Assembly: GCF_006715165.1 (NCBI RefSeq)
Contig: NZ_VFMS01000001.1
Location: 1-64,000 of the forward strand
Direction of reading: 5' to 3'
Source: Arthrobacter sp. SLBN-122
GTDB lineage: Bacteria > Actinomycetota > Actinomycetes > Actinomycetales > Micrococcaceae
Length of the DNA stretch: 64,000 bases
The notes beneath the pieces were generated by a model that saw only the letters and a program-made list of their open reading frames with translations, searched no databases and was not told where the DNA came from. The translations under genes were made by a program, and so were the position numbers. Shown piece by piece: positions 42,435-52,345 of the stretch. Numbering within the stretch: position 1 is the stretch's first letter; each line of letters starts with the position of its first letter.

Positions 42435-42677
42435 TCAGCGGCGGCGGTCGGTATCGACGACGTCGACCCTCACCGGTTCGCCGCCGGCCAGTGCTGCCAC
42501 CACGGTGCGCAATGCGCGGGCCGTGCGGCCCTGGCGGCCGATCACCCGTCCCAGGTCCTCCTGGTGAACGCGCACCTCGAGAGTGTCCCCGCGGCGGTTG
42601 TTCTTGGAGCTGACCTTGACGTCATCCGGGGAATCGACGATTCCGCGGACCAGGTGTTCCAGCGCTTCTGCCAGCAA
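42435..42677 (-). CDS. khpA: KH-domain RNA-binding protein KhpA
   Basis: An 80-residue single KH-domain protein (LLAEALEHLVRGIVDSPDDV, then EDLGRVIGRQGRTARALRTVV with the GxxG loop Gly-Arg-Gln-Gly). KhpA with KhpB binds many RNAs in Gram-positive bacteria. Start is a TTG at 42677, one base after the rpsP stop; an in-frame extension further upstream would overlap rpsP in another frame. Translational coupling to rpsP explains the poor start codon. Position between rpsP and rimM is conserved in actinobacteria. Confidence 0.93.
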   Translation of the reverse strand: MLAEALEHLVRGIVDSPDDVKVSSKNNRRGDTLEVRVHQEDLGRVIGRQGRTARALRTVVAALAGGEPVRVDVVDTDRRR

Positions 42678-42678
42678 T

Positions 42679-43101
42679 TTACTCAGCCTCGGTGGTCTCA
42701 GCTTCGGCGTCGGCCGGGGCCTCGGCAGCGTCAGACTTGGAGGCCTTCTTGGTGATGGCTTCCGGGATGATGACCGAGCCCTTCTCCGGGGCAACGAAGG
42801 CTTCCTTCTCGACCTTGGTCTTGAGGGTACCTTCCTGGCCCGGCAGGCCCTTGAACTTCTGCCAGTCACCGGTGATCTTGAGGATCGCGGCAACCTGCTC
42901 GGACGGCTGGGCGCCGACGGAGAGCCAGTACTGCGCACGCTCGGAGTTGACCTCGATGTACGAGGGCTCTTCGGTGGGGTGGTACTTGCCGATTTCCTCG
43001 ATGGCACGGCCGTCACGCTTGGTGCGTGAGTCCGCGACGACGATGCGGTAGTACGGGGCGCGCATCTTGCCGAAGCGCTTAAGGCGAATCTTTACGGCCA
43101 C
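42679..43101 (-). CDS. rpsP: 30S ribosomal protein S16
   Basis: A 140-residue S16. The core [40 protein letters not shown] and [13 protein letters not shown] are standard. Compared with the E. coli protein (82 residues) it has a C-terminal extension (from about 80) rich in Lys, then Ala/Glu (ending EAETTEAE), common in actinobacteria. Start is a GTG at 43101 with GGAG 11 bases upstream; the frame extends to 43215 without homology. It heads the rpsP-khpA-rimM-trmD operon, so its promoter should lie in the 235-base region 43102-43336, where I see no clear element. Confidence 0.96.
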   Translation of the reverse strand: MAVKIRLKRFGKMRAPYYRIVVADSRTKRDGRAIEEIGKYHPTEEPSYIEVNSERAQYWLSVGAQPSEQVAAILKITGDWQKFKGLPGQEGTLKTKVEKEAFVAPEKGSVIIPEAITKKASKSDAAEAPADAEAETTEAE

Positions 43102-43336
43102 TTTTGTGGTCACTCCTGTTTCAGAAAAAGGGGTGAACCCGGCTTTCTGCACCCGTGGGGCGGGCCATACTTGCGGGTTCGAAGGACAGGATCCGGACGC
43201 GGAGAGAGGGGCCACGCAGATCGAGTACCTGTTTATTGTGCCAGATGGGCGGCGTTATTTCGACTTGGCCCGCCGCGCGGGCCGCCGCAGCCGGCCCCTG
43301 GCGCACTGCAGGGTACCGAAACGGGCACCACCGGGC

Positions 43337-43792
43337 TCAGGCGGACCAGACGTACAGTCCCGTCCGCTCGGAATCGTCGAGTGAAGCCGCCAGTTCGGCC
43401 ACTTGCTGCACATAGCTTCTGGCCTGTGCGGCGTCGAAGGGCATGTCCTCCTGGCCGGCCCACTGTTCGGCGACGTCGTCAAGGACATTGCCTTCGCCTT
43501 CGGTTTCATAGGAGAGCAGATCAGCGAGGGCACGGACCATGGCCGGCGGAACGGCAAGGAGGGAATCGCTGCCGACGTCCACCATGGTGAGTTCATAGTC
43601 GGCGCCGCCGGCATGTACCGCCGTCCCGGCAAGATCGCCCAACTGTTCGACTTCGAAATCGCTGACGCCCTGGATCCGGACCGCCTGACCCGAGGGCCCG
43701 CTGTCCGCCGCGGAGCCGCTTCCTTCGTCGAGGATGCCGGCGCGTTTCAGCGCGGCGTCATGGGTGGCGACAAAGATCTCGGTGAAGCCCAT
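43337..43792 (-). CDS. Hypothetical protein
   Basis: A 151-residue acidic protein (MGFTEIFVATHDAALKRAGI, then ELTMVDVGSDSLLAVPPAMV and EDMPFDAAQARSYVQQVAEL). There is no signal peptide, membrane segment or cysteine. I do not recognise it; the alternating strand/helix pattern suggests a globular alpha/beta protein. The ATG at 43792 has GGAAGGGC upstream, and composition matches its neighbours, so it is likely real. It lies upstream of rpsP on the same strand, 235 bases away. Confidence 0.7.
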   Translation of the reverse strand: MGFTEIFVATHDAALKRAGILDEGSGSAADSGPSGQAVRIQGVSDFEVEQLGDLAGTAVHAGGADYELTMVDVGSDSLLAVPPAMVRALADLLSYETEGEGNVLDDVAEQWAGQEDMPFDAAQARSYVQQVAELAASLDDSERTGLYVWSA

Positions 43793-43910
43793 GGCGGGTG
43801 CCCTTCCGTTGGCGGAGCTGCGTGCCGGGCGCTGCCTGCACCCGGCCGTACGGAATCAGCCTAGTAGTTGCGGACCTGCCCGCGCATACCGGCGGGGCGG
43901 GAGGAACCGG

Positions 43911-44786
43911 TCAGCGGACGGCCACCCGGAGCCGGTTGCGCCATGGATCCTCGAACCGGAGCTCCGCACCGGTGTGGTGGGCAGGCACCCCGGCGACCTT
44001 GAGGCGGTCAGCCAGCGCCCCGACGTCGTCCCCGGCCGGAACTTCGATGAGCACCTCCCCCAGCCCAAGGGTGTCTTTTCGTGGGCCGGCGCCGCGGCTG
44101 TTCCAGACGTTCATGGCCATGTGATGGTGGTAGCGGCCCGCGGAAACGAACAGTGCCTGGCCATGCCAGCCCGCCGTTTTTTCGAAACCGAGGGTTCCCA
44201 CGTAGAAGTCCCGGGCCGTCTGGACGTCGCCCACCTGAAGGTGGACGTGCCCTACCCCGGCGGACGTCTGCCGCTGGCCCTCGAGGGACTTCTCGGTGAG
44301 GTGCTGCTCCAGGTAGCGCTGCGGCGGAAGCGCGAGGCTGTCCATCACCACGTCCGCCCCGTTCCAGGACCAGTTGCTGCGCGGCCGGTCCCAGTACAGC
44401 TCGATGCCGTTGCCCTCGGGATCGGTGAAGTAGAAGGCCTCACTGACCAGGTGGTCGGCACTGCCGGTGAAGGAGCGGGGCTCGTATTGGGCGGCCGTGG
44501 CGATGGTGGCGGCGAGAGACGCCTGATCCTCGAACAACAGGGCCGTGTGGAAGAGGCCCGCCTCTCCCCTGTCGGGAAGGTGCAGCCCGGGGGCCGGCGC
44601 CAGGTGGACCAACGGCCTGCCGAGCCTGCCGAGATACAGGCCGCCGTCCTGGTCGGCCACCACCTCGAGACCCAGGGCGCGCTGGTAGTAGTCGGTCATC
44701 ACCTTCATGTCGCCCACCTTGAGCATCACCGTGCCCATGGCGAGGTCGGCAGGAAGAAGATCCTGGCTGCTGGCTGCTGCGGTCAT
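43911..44786 (-). CDS. VOC family protein, two-domain (catechol-2,3-dioxygenase-like)
   Basis: A 291-residue protein with two vicinal-oxygen-chelate halves. The first (about 15-135) has MGTVMLKVGDMKVMTDYYQR, HTALLF and EAFYFTDPEGNGIELYWDRP; the second (about 175-290) has VGHVHLQVGDVQTARDFYVG and HHMAMNVW. Metal-ligand candidates are His/Glu (HVHLQVGD, RYHHHMAMN, VLIEV). It resembles Gram-positive CatE-type ring-cleaving or glyoxalase-like enzymes; the substrate is unknown. The ATG at 44786 has AAGGAG. An amidohydrolase lies 99 bases upstream on the same strand. Confidence 0.85.
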   Translation of the reverse strand: MTAAASSQDLLPADLAMGTVMLKVGDMKVMTDYYQRALGLEVVADQDGGLYLGRLGRPLVHLAPAPGLHLPDRGEAGLFHTALLFEDQASLAATIATAAQYEPRSFTGSADHLVSEAFYFTDPEGNGIELYWDRPRSNWSWNGADVVMDSLALPPQRYLEQHLTEKSLEGQRQTSAGVGHVHLQVGDVQTARDFYVGTLGFEKTAGWHGQALFVSAGRYHHHMAMNVWNSRGAGPRKDTLGLGEVLIEVPAGDDVGALADRLKVAGVPAHHTGAELRFEDPWRNRLRVAVR

Positions 44787-44885
44787 GTGAAGGCTCCTTG
44801 TGTTGGCGGCCGTCCCGTTGGCGGCCTGTCACACATTAAAATTACTTGAAGCTTCAATTTATTCCAAGTCCCGTGCTCATCCTGC

Positions 44886-45968
44886 TCAGCGGATGATGCG
44901 GCCGCCCAGCACCACATGTTCCAGGGCCGAGATAGCTTCCGGGACAGCCCGCGGGTCCTCCCGGCACACCACGACGTCGGCCCGGGCACCTTCCGCCAGG
45001 TTCTCCGCTCCCAGCCAGGTGCGGGCTGACCAGCAGGCAGCGTCCAGCGCCGCCTCCATGGGCAGGCCTGCGCCGTGCAGGGCGAGGATCTCGTCGGCGA
45101 TCCTGCCATGGCGGATCACGCTGCCGGCATCCGTGCCGGCAAAGATGCGCACTCCGGCGGCATGGGCTTCGGCCACGCGTTCCAGCCTGCGTTCCCAGAG
45201 GGCGCGCATATGGGCTGCGTAGCGCGGGAACTTGGCGTCTGCCTGGGCAGCGATCCCCGGGAAGGTGGCGATGTTGATGAGGGTGGGCACGATCGGCACA
45301 TCCTGCTGCGCGAACCGGGGCAGGTGCCGCGGCAGGAGCCCCGTTGCATGTTCAATGCAGTCAATTCCGGCATCCAGCATCTGGTCCAGGGTGTCCTCGG
45401 CGAAGCAGTGTGCGGTCACCCGGGCGCCTTCGTCGTGGGCTGCGCTCACGGCATCGCGGACGACGGCGGCGGGAAACGACGGCGCCAGGTCGCCGGCGCC
45501 GCGGTCGATCCAGTCGCCCACGAGCTTGACCCAGCCGTCGCTGTCGCGCGCCTGCTTCCGGACGGCTTCTACCAGGCCGTCCGGTTCCACCTCTGCCGCG
45601 AAGCCCCGCAGATACCTGCGGCTGCGGGCAATGTGGCGTCCGGCGCGGATCAGCAGCGGGAAGTCCCGGCCGCCCTGCATCCACCGGGTATCGGCTGGGG
45701 AACCTGCGTCCCGGACCAGCAACGTGCCTGCCGACAGGTCCGCCCGGGCCTGGTCTTCGGCAGTTGTTGGGTCCACCGGGCCGCCCGGTCCGAGTCCGAT
45801 ATGGCAGTGGGCGTCCACGAAGCCGGGCAGCACCCAACCGTCCAGAACGCGGTCCGGCGCCTGGCGGGGACGGGTGTACGTCAGCTTTCCGTCGACGGAC
45901 CACAGGCCCCGCTGCTCTGTGTCCGGCCCCGTAAGCACAGGGCCGCTGAATTCGATGATCTCCGGCAT
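44886..45968 (-). CDS. Amidohydrolase family protein (imidazolonepropionase/prolidase-like)
   Basis: A 360-residue TIM-barrel metal hydrolase. Metal ligands are evident: VLPGFVDAHCHIGLG (HxH about residues 54-56), the bridging Lys in WVKLVGDWIDRG, His in RVTAHCFAEDTLDQ and CIEHATGLLP, and Asp in IFAGTDAGSV. The small beta-sandwich at both ends (GLWSVDGKLTY and ADVVVCREDPRAV) is typical. Such enzymes hydrolyse cyclic amides, prolyl dipeptides or deaminate rings; substrate is unknown. A ribosome site (GAGGGAG) precedes the ATG at 45968. It is divergent from the thiC riboswitch, about 80 bases away. Confidence 0.85.
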   Translation of the reverse strand: MPEIIEFSGPVLTGPDTEQRGLWSVDGKLTYTRPRQAPDRVLDGWVLPGFVDAHCHIGLGPGGPVDPTTAEDQARADLSAGTLLVRDAGSPADTRWMQGGRDFPLLIRAGRHIARSRRYLRGFAAEVEPDGLVEAVRKQARDSDGWVKLVGDWIDRGAGDLAPSFPAAVVRDAVSAAHDEGARVTAHCFAEDTLDQMLDAGIDCIEHATGLLPRHLPRFAQQDVPIVPTLINIATFPGIAAQADAKFPRYAAHMRALWERRLERVAEAHAAGVRIFAGTDAGSVIRHGRIADEILALHGAGLPMEAALDAACWSARTWLGAENLAEGARADVVVCREDPRAVPEAISALEHVVLGGRIIR

Positions 45969-46050
45969 TGGACTCCCTCTTTGTCGCCAGTCAGGCTAGC
46001 ACCGGCCATGTGACAAGGCCCTTCCGGAGGGCTGTGGTAGCTTCGTTCCT

Positions 46051-47969
<1,919 letters not shown>

Positions 47970-47973
47970 GGGT

Positions 47974-48708
47974 TCAGGAGGCCCGGGCTGACTGCACGCG
48001 GCTGACGTCCCTGATGAAGGAGCGGATGATCCGGTCCCCTTCCACGGAGTCATGGGGCCGGTGCCCTCCCGCCGCGGTGCGGTGGAGGGCGCCGGTCTCG
48101 CGCAGGTAGCCTGCGATCTCCTCGTAGAGCGGCTCCCATCCCCCGGTCAGGACCAGGGTGGGAACGCCGGGAACGATGTGCAGCGGAGCTTCCCAGGCCG
48201 GCGCCTGCAGCCGCAGCCGCCGGGCAGAGCGCTTTTCCTCGGCCGTGGCCGGTTGCTGCAGATCGGTGGCATAGACGCGCCGGACGAATTCGCGCTGGAA
48301 ATCCTCATCGCTGAGCTGGTGCCGGACGTCGAACAGCGGCTGCATCAGCTTGATATGCGCCGCCGTGGCGGGAAGCTCGGCAGTCAGCGACAGGCAGGCC
48401 GGCTCCACCAGCGTCAATGAAAAAACGAGGTCGGGACGTTGGACGGCGGCCATCATCGCCGCGATGGCGCCCTGGGCGTGTGCCACGACGTGCCCTCCCG
48501 CGGCGCCCCTGCCGTCGTCGGCCAGAGACCGCAGCACAATGGCAGTGTCCTCATCGAAGGACGACTCCACGGGCTCAGCCACGGGATCAAACCCGTGGCG
48601 GCGCAGGAACAGTGCGTCGTAGGACAGTGCCATGCCGTGCTGGCGCGGCCATGCGGCGGCGCCGAAATTCCCGGCGCCGTGCACGAACACTACCCTCTGC
48701 TTGAACAT
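47974..48708 (-). CDS. Alpha/beta-hydrolase fold protein without catalytic Ser
   Basis: A 244-residue alpha/beta-hydrolase (VVFVHGAGNFGAAAWPRQHG at the oxyanion region, IVLRSLADDG, PTLVLTGGWEPLYEEIA, and GGHRPHDSVEG at the end). The nucleophile elbow reads VVAHAQGAIAAM, so the usual Gly-x-Ser-x-Gly is Ala-His-Ala-Gln-Gly: the catalytic serine is alanine. The acid position has Glu rather than Asp, while the late His is kept. It may be a pseudoenzyme or a binding protein. It converges on thiC, and TAGGGT six bases before the ATG marks a leaderless-type promoter. Confidence 0.8.
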   Translation of the reverse strand: MFKQRVVFVHGAGNFGAAAWPRQHGMALSYDALFLRRHGFDPVAEPVESSFDEDTAIVLRSLADDGRGAAGGHVVAHAQGAIAAMMAAVQRPDLVFSLTLVEPACLSLTAELPATAAHIKLMQPLFDVRHQLSDEDFQREFVRRVYATDLQQPATAEEKRSARRLRLQAPAWEAPLHIVPGVPTLVLTGGWEPLYEEIAGYLRETGALHRTAAGGHRPHDSVEGDRIIRSFIRDVSRVQSARAS

Positions 48709-48714
48709 GACCCA

Positions 48715-48720
48715 ACCCTA
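48715..48720 (-). promoter_or_regulatory. -10 element of a probable leaderless promoter
   Basis: On the minus strand TAGGGT ends six bases before the ATG at 48708, with no Shine-Dalgarno between. Confidence 0.5.
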
Positions 48721-48752
48721 TTCCACGGCACCGGTATCCCGCCGGACCCCAT

Positions 48753-48818
48753 CCCAAGTGACTCGCAGTTAACGCACTGAAAGGCGTGTTTCGGAGCGTT
48801 AATTGCGAGTTACTTGGG
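48753..48818. repeat. Long imperfect palindrome downstream of ffh
   Basis: A 23-nt arm starting CCCAAGTGACTCGCAG (48753) pairs with an arm ending TGCGAGTTACTTGGG (48818) in 21 of 23 positions; both differences are wobble-compatible in RNA. The 20-nt interior can extend the stem through CTGAAA/TTTCGG. AT content is higher than in the surroundings. It may be a terminator for ffh or a copy of a dispersed palindromic element. Confidence 0.7.
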
Positions 48819-48826
48819 TTGGGCTG

Positions 48827-50410
48827 TTATTTGCCGAGGAACTTGTCGAAACCCTTGGGAAGGTTCAGCTGCGAAGGATCGAAGTCTCCCGACTGCTGCC
48901 CGAACGCGGCACCCGTAGGCAGTGCCTTGGCGGCGTTGGCACGCCGGGCTTCGGCGTCCTTGCGCTCCTGGGCGGCCTTGGCCGGGTTGCCCGACTTTGC
49001 CTTCTTCTTGGGCGCGTTCTTGGCATTCTTCCGCGCGCCGCCGCCGGCTCCGGGCATTCCCGGCATCCCGGGCATGCCCGGCATTCCGCCCTGTGCCATC
49101 TTCTTCATCATCTTCTGGGCCTGGGCGAAACGCTCCAGCAGGCCGTTGACCTCCGAGACGTGCACGCCGGAACCGCGGGCGATGCGGGCGCGGCGGGAGC
49201 CGTTGATGATCTTCGGAGCCACGCGCTCGTGCGGGGTCATGGACCGGACGATGGCCTCGACGCGGTCGATTTCGCGCTCGTCGAACTGCTCAAGCTGCTG
49301 CCGGATGTTCTGCGCGCCAGGCATCATCATGAGCATTTTCTTCATGGAGCCCATGTTGCGGATCTGCTGCATCTGGGCCAGGAAGTCATCCAGGGTGAAG
49401 TCCTCCTGGTCGGCGAACTTCTTCGCCATCCGGGCGGCTTCGTCCTTGTCCCAGGACTTTTCGGCCTGCTCGATGAGCGTGAGGACATCGCCCATGTCGA
49501 GGATGCGCGAGGCCATGCGGTCCGGGTGGAAGAGCTCAAAGTCGTCCAGGCCTTCACCGGTGGACGCGAACATGACCGGCTTGCCGGTCACAGACGCGAC
49601 CGAGAGGGCGGCACCGCCGCGGGCATCGCCGTCGAGCTTGGACAGCACGATGCCGGTGAAGTTGACGCCCTCGTCGAAGGCAAGCGCCGTGTTCACGGCG
49701 TCCTGGCCAATCATCGAGTCGATGACGAACAGGACCTCGTTGGGCACGATGGCGCGGCGGATCTGCCGTGCCTGCTCCATCATGTCGGCGTCGACGCCGA
49801 GCCGGCCGGCGGTGTCCACGATGACGACGTCGTGCAGCTTCTGGCGGGCTTCCTCGACACCGGCGCGGGCCACCGCTACGGGGTCACCTGCGGGGTGCTC
49901 AAGTTCAGAGGACGTGGCGCCCGGGTGGGGTGCGAACACCGGCACCTTGGCGCGCTGGCCCACGACCTGGAGCTGGGTAACGGCGTTGGGGCGCTGCAGG
50001 TCGCACGCCACCAGCATGGGGCTGTGGCCCTGGGCCTTCAGCCACTTGGACAGCTTGCCGGCAAGGGTGGTCTTGCCCGCACCCTGGAGGCCCGCCAGCA
50101 TGATGATAGTGGGGCCGTTCTTTGCCAGGCGAATCCGGCGGGTCTCGCCGCCGAGGATCTCCTGCAGTTCCTCGTTGACGATCTTGACGATCTGCTGGCT
50201 GGGGTTCAGCGCGGCGGAAACCTCAGCGCCGAGGGCACGTTCGCGGACCCGTCCGGTGAATTCACGGACCACTGGCACGGCAACGTCGGCGTCCAAAAGG
50301 GCGCGGCGGATCTCGCGGACTGTGGCATCAACGTCGGCCTCAGTGAGGCGGCCTTTGCCGCGGAGATTCTTGAAGGTTGCTGTCAACCGGTCAGAGAGTG
50401 AATTGAACAC
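48827..50410 (-). CDS. ffh: Signal recognition particle protein (SRP54)
   Basis: A 527-residue GTPase binding signal peptides and 4.5S RNA to target membrane proteins to FtsY. The N domain covers about 1-95. The G domain has G1 GLQGAGKTT (107-115), G3 DTAGRL, and the NKxD-like TKLDG (SKLDGDARGG). The methionine-rich M domain follows; toward its end is a repeated GMPGMPGMPGMPG stretch. Start is the GTG at 50410, preceded by GAAAG. The gene is divergent from a zwf paralogue. Its SRP RNA partner is not seen in this window. Confidence 0.97.
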   Translation of the reverse strand: MFNSLSDRLTATFKNLRGKGRLTEADVDATVREIRRALLDADVAVPVVREFTGRVRERALGAEVSAALNPSQQIVKIVNEELQEILGGETRRIRLAKNGPTIIMLAGLQGAGKTTLAGKLSKWLKAQGHSPMLVACDLQRPNAVTQLQVVGQRAKVPVFAPHPGATSSELEHPAGDPVAVARAGVEEARQKLHDVVIVDTAGRLGVDADMMEQARQIRRAIVPNEVLFVIDSMIGQDAVNTALAFDEGVNFTGIVLSKLDGDARGGAALSVASVTGKPVMFASTGEGLDDFELFHPDRMASRILDMGDVLTLIEQAEKSWDKDEAARMAKKFADQEDFTLDDFLAQMQQIRNMGSMKKMLMMMPGAQNIRQQLEQFDEREIDRVEAIVRSMTPHERVAPKIINGSRRARIARGSGVHVSEVNGLLERFAQAQKMMKKMAQGGMPGMPGMPGMPGAGGGARKNAKNAPKKKAKSGNPAKAAQERKDAEARRANAAKALPTGAAFGQQSGDFDPSQLNLPKGFDKFLGK

Positions 50411-50494
50411 GCGCCGTGCACTTCTTTCAGTGGATGATCGGGACTCGACTATCTAGGGTACCAAGTCAGGCACGCAAGGTGGCATGCTGGCAAA

Positions 50495-51898
50495 ATGACG
50501 AGCCAAACAACTGTGAAGACTTTGCTCATCCTCGGCGCTTCCGGCGACCTTACCGGCCGGCTGCTGCTGCCGGGCCTTGCGCGTCTGGTCGCTGCAGGGC
50601 GCGCGGAGGGCCTCACCCTGGTGGGTGCCGGCTCGGACCCGTGGACGCCGGAACAATGGCGGGAGCGCGTCCAGTCATCGTTCGCCGGTGCAGCCGGCGC
50701 ATCAGACAGGCCGGGGAAGGACGCCCTCGAGCTGCTGCAAAAGGAGACCGTGTACCACCAGGTGGACGTCACGGCCAAGGGTGCCCTCGCATCCCTGCTC
50801 AAGGGACTGGAAGGACCCGTGGCCGTCTACTTTGCGTTGCCGCCCAGGATCAGCCAGGCGGCCTGCGGGACGCTCCAGCCGGAAGAGGTCCCGGAAGGCA
50901 CCCGCCTGGTGATGGAGAAGCCCTTCGGCTCCAGCGAGGAATCCGCACGGTCCCTCAACCGGACTTTGGCCCGCCTTGTCCCGGAGGACCACATCCACCG
51001 GGTGGACCACTTCCTCGGCAAGGCCACCGTCCTGAACATCCTGGGCCTGCGGTTCGCCAACAACTTCCTGGAGCCCGTGTGGAACCGGCAGCACGTGGAG
51101 AAGGTGGAGATCTTCTTTGACGAGGACCTGGCCCTGGAAGGCCGCGCGCGCTACTACGACGGCGCCGGGGCCCTCCGCGACATGATCCAGAGCCATCTCC
51201 TGCAGGTCATGGCGATCATGGCCATCGAACCCCCGGCCACCATCGGCGAGCGCGATCTCCGTGATGCCGTCTCCACCGTCCTGCGGGCCAGCAGCGTCAA
51301 AGCCCCCTTCACTGAATCAACGCGCAGGGCGCGCTATACGGCCGGTTCCGTGGCCGGCAAGGACGTCCCCGACTACGCCAGGGAGGAAGGCGTGGATCCC
51401 GGACGGGAAACGGAAACACTTGCCGAAATCCAGGTGGGCATCGACAACTGGCGGTGGCAGGGCGTGCCTTTCATCCTGCGCTCGGGCAAGGCCCTGGGGG
51501 ACAAGCGAAAGGAAGCGGTGGTTACTTTCCTGCCGGTGCCGCACCTGCCCCAAGGCTTCACCGGGGTGGACTCCCCCAACCAGCTTCGGATCGGCTTCGG
51601 CCCCGACACGCTGGAGTTCGACGTCGACGTCAACGGGCCTGGAAACATCTTCAGCCTGGGCCGTGTGGCCCTGGAAGCAGAACTGAGTGCCTCCGACCTG
51701 CTGCCCTACGGCGAAGTGCTGGAGGGCGTGCTGACCGGCGACCCGTTGCTGTCCGTCCGCAGCGACACCGCGGAGGACTGCTGGCGGATCGTCGAGCCGG
51801 TGCTCAAGGCGTGGGAGCGGGGGGATGTCCCGCTTGAAGAGTACGACGCCGGTTCGGCCGGCCCGGCATCATGGCCCACCAACCGGCGCAGGGGCTGA
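50495..51898 (+). CDS. zwf: Glucose-6-phosphate dehydrogenase, stand-alone paralogue
   Basis: A 467-residue G6PDH: dinucleotide motif LLILGASGDLTGRL (Gly14-Leu19), EKPFG (141-145), and the substrate motif HRVDHFLGK (169-176), where the usual Ile and Tyr are Val and Phe. Catalytic His and Lys are kept. It makes 6-phosphogluconolactone and NADPH. There is no opcA, tal or pgl beside it, unlike the usual actinobacterial zwf, so this is a second copy likely with different cofactor use (inference). A GGTGG-type site precedes the ATG; TAGGGT at 50454 is a possible -10 element. A bidirectional terminator follows. Confidence 0.93.
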   Translation: MTSQTTVKTLLILGASGDLTGRLLLPGLARLVAAGRAEGLTLVGAGSDPWTPEQWRERVQSSFAGAAGASDRPGKDALELLQKETVYHQVDVTAKGALASLLKGLEGPVAVYFALPPRISQAACGTLQPEEVPEGTRLVMEKPFGSSEESARSLNRTLARLVPEDHIHRVDHFLGKATVLNILGLRFANNFLEPVWNRQHVEKVEIFFDEDLALEGRARYYDGAGALRDMIQSHLLQVMAIMAIEPPATIGERDLRDAVSTVLRASSVKAPFTESTRRARYTAGSVAGKDVPDYAREEGVDPGRETETLAEIQVGIDNWRWQGVPFILRSGKALGDKRKEAVVTFLPVPHLPQGFTGVDSPNQLRIGFGPDTLEFDVDVNGPGNIFSLGRVALEAELSASDLLPYGEVLEGVLTGDPLLSVRSDTAEDCWRIVEPVLKAWERGDVPLEEYDAGSAGPASWPTNRRRG

Positions 51899-51938
51899 AT
51901 AGTTCCCGGCCCGGGGCGGCGAGGGCACCATTAACAAC

Positions 51939-51983
51939 AAAGAGGACGGGCAGGAACCTTTCGGTTCCCGCCCGTCCTGCTTT
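51939..51983. terminator. Bidirectional terminator between zwf and glnB
   Basis: AAAGAGGACGGGCAGGAACC pairs with GGTTCCCGCCCGTCCTGCTTT with a few bulges, around a short TTTC loop. It lies about 40 bases after zwf and 24 bases after the convergent glnB stop. Confidence 0.75.
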
Positions 51984-52006
51984 GCCGTTCTGCATATGGG
52001 TCCTGG

Positions 52007-52345
52007 CTAGATGGCGGCTACTCCGCGCTCCCCGGTCCGGACCCTTACTGCTTCATGGACGTCCATGGTCCAGACCTTGCCGTCCCCGGCCCTGCCGGTA
52101 TTGGAACTGGCAATGATCACGTCCAGGATGTCGTCGGCCTGCTCGTCCGTGGCCAGGACTTCCACCCGGATCTTGGGCAGGAGGTCCACGTTGTATTCGG
52201 CCCCGCGGTAGACCTCGGTGTAGCCGCGCTGCCGGCCGTATCCGCTGGCTGCGCTGACGGTGAGGCCCTGGACGCCGTAGGCTTCCAGTCCTTCCCTGAC
52301 GGTTTCGAGCTTTTCCGGCCTGATGATTGCAGTAATCAGTCTCAT
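52007..52345 (-). CDS. glnB: Nitrogen regulatory protein P-II
   Basis: A 112-residue trimeric signal protein that senses 2-oxoglutarate and ATP/ADP. The T loop GRQRGYTEVYRGAEY carries Tyr51, the conserved nucleotidylation site; the B loop TGRAGDGKVW and C loop RTGERG are intact. It overlaps amtB by four bases (ATGA), the standard amtB-glnK arrangement, so it probably blocks AmtB when nitrogen is plentiful. No glnD follows: the next gene is the convergent zwf. The modifying enzyme must be encoded elsewhere. Confidence 0.96.
   Translation of the reverse strand: MRLITAIIRPEKLETVREGLEAYGVQGLTVSAASGYGRQRGYTEVYRGAEYNVDLLPKIRVEVLATDEQADDILDVIIASSNTGRAGDGKVWTMDVHEAVRVRTGERGVAAI

Noticed and set aside
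48980..49120. Met/Gly/Pro-repeat region (GMPGMPGMPG) as a possible novel repeat element
   Set aside because: It is the methionine-rich C-terminal part of Ffh, in frame, as in many actinobacterial SRP54 proteins.
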